From an uncultured Acetatifactor sp. (lineage in GTDB: Bacteria > Bacillota > Clostridia > Lachnospirales > Lachnospiraceae), in NCBI GenBank assembly GCA_910580225.1, contig CAJTXE010000001.1, positions 248,809 through 312,808 of the forward strand: a DNA stretch of 64,000 bases, read 5' to 3'. Below the pieces are notes generated by a model. It was not told where the DNA came from and did no database searches. It saw only the letters and a program-made list of their open reading frames with translations. This document shows positions 61,418 to 64,000 of the stretch, piece after piece. The translations under genes were made by a program, and so were the position numbers. Each line of letters begins with the position of its first letter. The stretch's first letter is position 1.

Positions 61418-64000
61418 ATGGCATTTGCACATCTTCACGTTCACACGGAGTATTCCCTCCTGGACGGTTCCAATAAAATAAAGGAATATGTTTCCCGGGT
61501 GAAGGAACTGGGAATGGACAGCGCAGCCATCACGGACCATGGCGTTATGTACGGTGTCATTGATTTCTATCGGGCAGCAAAGGCGGCGGGTATCAATCCG
61601 GTGATCGGCTGTGAGGTTTACGTTGCACCGAATTCCCGCTTTGACAAGGAGCTGACCGGCGGCGAGGACAGATACTATCATCTGGTGCTGCTGGCTGAGA
61701 ACAATACGGGTTATGCCAATCTGATGAAGATCGTCAGCAAAGGCTTTACTGAAGGATATTACTATAAGCCGAGAGTGGATATGGAGGTTCTGAACCGCTA
61801 TCACGAGGGGTTGATCGCACTGTCCGCCTGTCTGGCCGGGGAAGTACAGCGAAATATTACAAAAAAACTTCCGGAAGAGGCCAGGAAGGCCGCCAGGAAG
61901 TACGAAGCCTGCTTTGGAAGAGGAAATTTTTTCCTGGAGCTTCAGGACCACGGTTATCCGGAGCAGCGGCTGGTGAATACTGAGCTGCTGAAGATGAGCC
62001 GGGAGCTGGACATCCCTCTGGTGGCTACCAACGACGTCCATTATACCTGTGAGGGGGATGCGGATTCCCATGACATTCTGCTGTGTCTCCAGACCAATAA
62101 GAAGCTGGCGGACGAGGACAGGATGCGCTATGAGGGCGGTCAGTATTTCGTGAAGAGTGAGGAGGAGATGAAGGGGTTGTTCCCCTATGCATGGGAGGCT
62201 GTGGAGAATACTCAGAGGATTGCTGACCGCTGCCATGTGGAAATCGAATTCGGAGTCACCAAGCTGCCCAGGTATGAGGTGCCGGAGGGCTATGACTCCT
62301 GGGGCTATCTCAATAAGCTCTGTGACGACGGGCTGAAGGAGCGTTATGGAGACGGGGAGCGTCCTGCGGGAAATACCGGACAGACTCTGCGGGAACGAAT
62401 TGATTACGAATTGTCAGTCATTCGGAAAATGGGCTATGTGGATTATTTTCTGATTGTGTGGGATTTTATTAATTATGCCAGAAACAACGGCATTCCCGTG
62501 GGCCCGGGCCGGGGGTCTGCGGCAGGGAGTATGGTTGCTTATTGCCTGAAGATCACCAATATTGAGCCCATCCGGTACAGTCTGCTGTTTGAGCGTTTCT
62601 TAAATCCGGAGCGGGTGTCCATGCCGGATATTGATGTGGATTTCTGTTATAACCGCAGGCAGGAAGTGATCGATTATGTGGGTGAGAAATACGGTACGGA
62701 CAAGGTGGTGCAGATTGTAACCTTTGGTACCCTGGCGGCAAAGGGGGTGATCCGGGATGTGGGGCGTGTGATGGACCTTCCCTATGCCCTTGTGGATTCT
62801 ATCGCCAGGATGATCCCGGGAGAGCTGAATATCACAATTGACAAGGCGCTGGAGAAGAACGGGGAATTCAAGAAGCTGTATCAGGAAGACGAGCAGATAC
62901 GTCGTCTGATTGATATGTGCAGGCGTCTGGAAGGTCTGCCCAGGCACAGTTCCATGCATGCGGCGGGGGTGGTGATCTGCCCGGAGGCGGCGGATGAATT
63001 TGTGCCGCTGTCCAGGGGCAGCGACGGCTCCATCACCACCCAGTTTACCATGACCACGCTGGAAGAGCTGGGGCTTCTGAAGATGGATTTTCTGGGACTG
63101 CGGACACTTACGGTGATTCATGATACCGTGAAATTTGTGAAGGAATCCACAGGAAAAGAGATTGACATTGACAATCTGGATTTTGACGATCCGAAGGTGT
63201 ACGAGTACTTAAGCGCCGGTAGGACTGACGGTATCTTTCAGCTGGAGAGTGGGGGGATGAAAAACCTGATGAAGGAACTTCGTCCCAGAACCCTGGAGGA
63301 TATCATAGACGGTATTTCGTTATACCGGCCGGGGCCCATGGATTCCATTCCCAAATATATCAGCGGCAGGAGTGACCGCAGTTCCATTGTGTATGCCTGT
63401 TCTCAGCTGGAGCCCATTCTTTCGCCTACTTACGGCTGCATCATCTATCAGGAACAGGTGATGCAGATCGTCCGCGATCTGGGCGGATATACTATGGGCA
63501 GGAGCGACCTGGTGCGCCGGGCCATGAGCAAGAAAAAGCACTCTGTCATGGAAAAAGAGCGGGTGAATTTCATCTACGGAAACGAGGCCGAAGGGGTACC
63601 CGGGTGTATTTCCAGGGGGATAGAGGAACAGGTGGCAAACGGAATTTTTGACGATATGATTGACTTTGCCGAGTATGCCTTTAACAAATCTCACGGGGCA
63701 GGATATGCAGTGGTGGCTTATCAGACGGCTTATCTGAAGTACTATTATCCGGTGGAATTTATGGCGGCTCTTATGACCTCTGTGATTGATAATACCAAGA
63801 AGGTATCCGAGTACATCCAGACCTGCCGTTCTATGGGCATTACGCTGCTGCCGCCGGATATCAATCAGGGACAGAGCGGGTTTTCCGTCAGGGGGGACAG
63901 CATTCGGTATGCTCTGACCGCCATCAAGGGGGTGGGGCGTCCGGCCATTGACAGCATCGTAAAGGAGCGCAGAGAGCGGGGGCTGTTTACCAATCTGCAG
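61418..64000 (+). CDS. dnaE: DNA polymerase III subunit alpha, partial
   Basis: The frame is open from ATG 61418 to the window edge, 861 codons, about three quarters of the usual 1150. The N-terminal PHP domain has HLHVHTEYSLLDG and ITDHGVMYG, with metal-binding residues kept. The polymerase core carries VGPGRGSAAGSMVAYCL and PDIDVDFCYNRR, whose Asp404 and Asp406 are catalytic, the third Asp lying in LKMDFLGLRTLT, then SLYRPGPMD and MSKKKH. It has no exonuclease insertion, so it is DnaE rather than PolC. AAGGAAAG precedes the start. The C-terminal beta-clamp and OB parts lie beyond the window. Confidence 0.96.
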   Translation, partial: MAFAHLHVHTEYSLLDGSNKIKEYVSRVKELGMDSAAITDHGVMYGVIDFYRAAKAAGINPVIGCEVYVAPNSRFDKELTGGEDRYYHLVLLAENNTGYANLMKIVSKGFTEGYYYKPRVDMEVLNRYHEGLIALSACLAGEVQRNITKKLPEEARKAARKYEACFGRGNFFLELQDHGYPEQRLVNTELLKMSRELDIPLVATNDVHYTCEGDADSHDILLCLQTNKKLADEDRMRYEGGQYFVKSEEEMKGLFPYAWEAVENTQRIADRCHVEIEFGVTKLPRYEVPEGYDSWGYLNKLCDDGLKERYGDGERPAGNTGQTLRERIDYELSVIRKMGYVDYFLIVWDFINYARNNGIPVGPGRGSAAGSMVAYCLKITNIEPIRYSLLFERFLNPERVSMPDIDVDFCYNRRQEVIDYVGEKYGTDKVVQIVTFGTLAAKGVIRDVGRVMDLPYALVDSIARMIPGELNITIDKALEKNGEFKKLYQEDEQIRRLIDMCRRLEGLPRHSSMHAAGVVICPEAADEFVPLSRGSDGSITTQFTMTTLEELGLLKMDFLGLRTLTVIHDTVKFVKESTGKEIDIDNLDFDDPKVYEYLSAGRTDGIFQLESGGMKNLMKELRPRTLEDIIDGISLYRPGPMDSIPKYISGRSDRSSIVYACSQLEPILSPTYGCIIYQEQVMQIVRDLGGYTMGRSDLVRRAMSKKKHSVMEKERVNFIYGNEAEGVPGCISRGIEEQVANGIFDDMIDFAEYAFNKSHGAGYAVVAYQTAYLKYYYPVEFMAALMTSVIDNTKKVSEYIQTCRSMGITLLPPDINQGQSGFSVRGDSIRYALTAIKGVGRPAIDSIVKERRERGLFTNLQ

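Noticed and set aside
61005..61476. Short frames between metK and dnaE
   Set aside because: They cross the metK terminator and dnaE promoter and overlap the dnaE start in another frame; no homology recognised.

Overview
The window looks like a chromosomal segment of a gut-type Lachnospiraceae (Clostridia, Bacillota), at roughly 50% GC. The evidence is AGGAGG-type ribosome binding sites nearly everywhere, TTGACA/TATAAT-type promoters, a SAM-I (S-box) riboswitch before metK, YesM/YesN-type regulators with Lpl-type sugar permeases, and a compact pseudopilus operon with a DUF4860-type protein. No rRNA, tRNA, CRISPR array, insertion sequence or phage gene was seen. All functions are assigned by reading motifs; no database search was run.

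Layout. 0-10 kb holds single genes: a secreted repeat protein cut by the window edge, a GNAT acetyltransferase, a methyl-accepting chemotaxis protein with no ordinary start codon, an AlkD-type DNA glycosylase, an ECF sigma factor paired with a membrane protein ending in a Cys-to-Ser NlpC/P60 domain, a second sigma factor with a long C-terminal extension, and an AraC regulator with a C39/BtrH-like partner. 10.5-32.9 kb is a carbohydrate island. A forward operon encodes a GH89-like hydrolase, a SelA-like PLP ammonia-lyase, two RidA proteins, an amidohydrolase/deacetylase, an RraA-type aldolase, an SDR and a lactonase. A convergent pair encodes GH3 and GH38. Next come a YesM/YesN two-component system and a sugar ABC importer without its ATPase. 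Read together, the forward operon fits an oxidative, non-phosphorylating route for N-acetylhexosamine: oxidise, open the lactone, deacetylate, eliminate ammonia, cleave by aldolase. This is the most interesting inference in the window.

33-50.6 kb mixes a nucleosidase, a hydrolase, a striking 47-59 bp tandem repeat array, and envelope glycan genes: an acyltransferase, several multi-pass GT-C-like or O-antigen-ligase-like proteins, a UAP1-type pyrophosphorylase and GalE. It also holds a small alarmone synthetase, hemolysin III and a flavin reductase.

50.7-64 kb is envelope and housekeeping: a LysM-G5-M23 peptidase, MurA, a transglutaminase-like lipoprotein followed by a GspF/pseudopilin/PilT operon, metK under its riboswitch, and the first 861 codons of dnaE.
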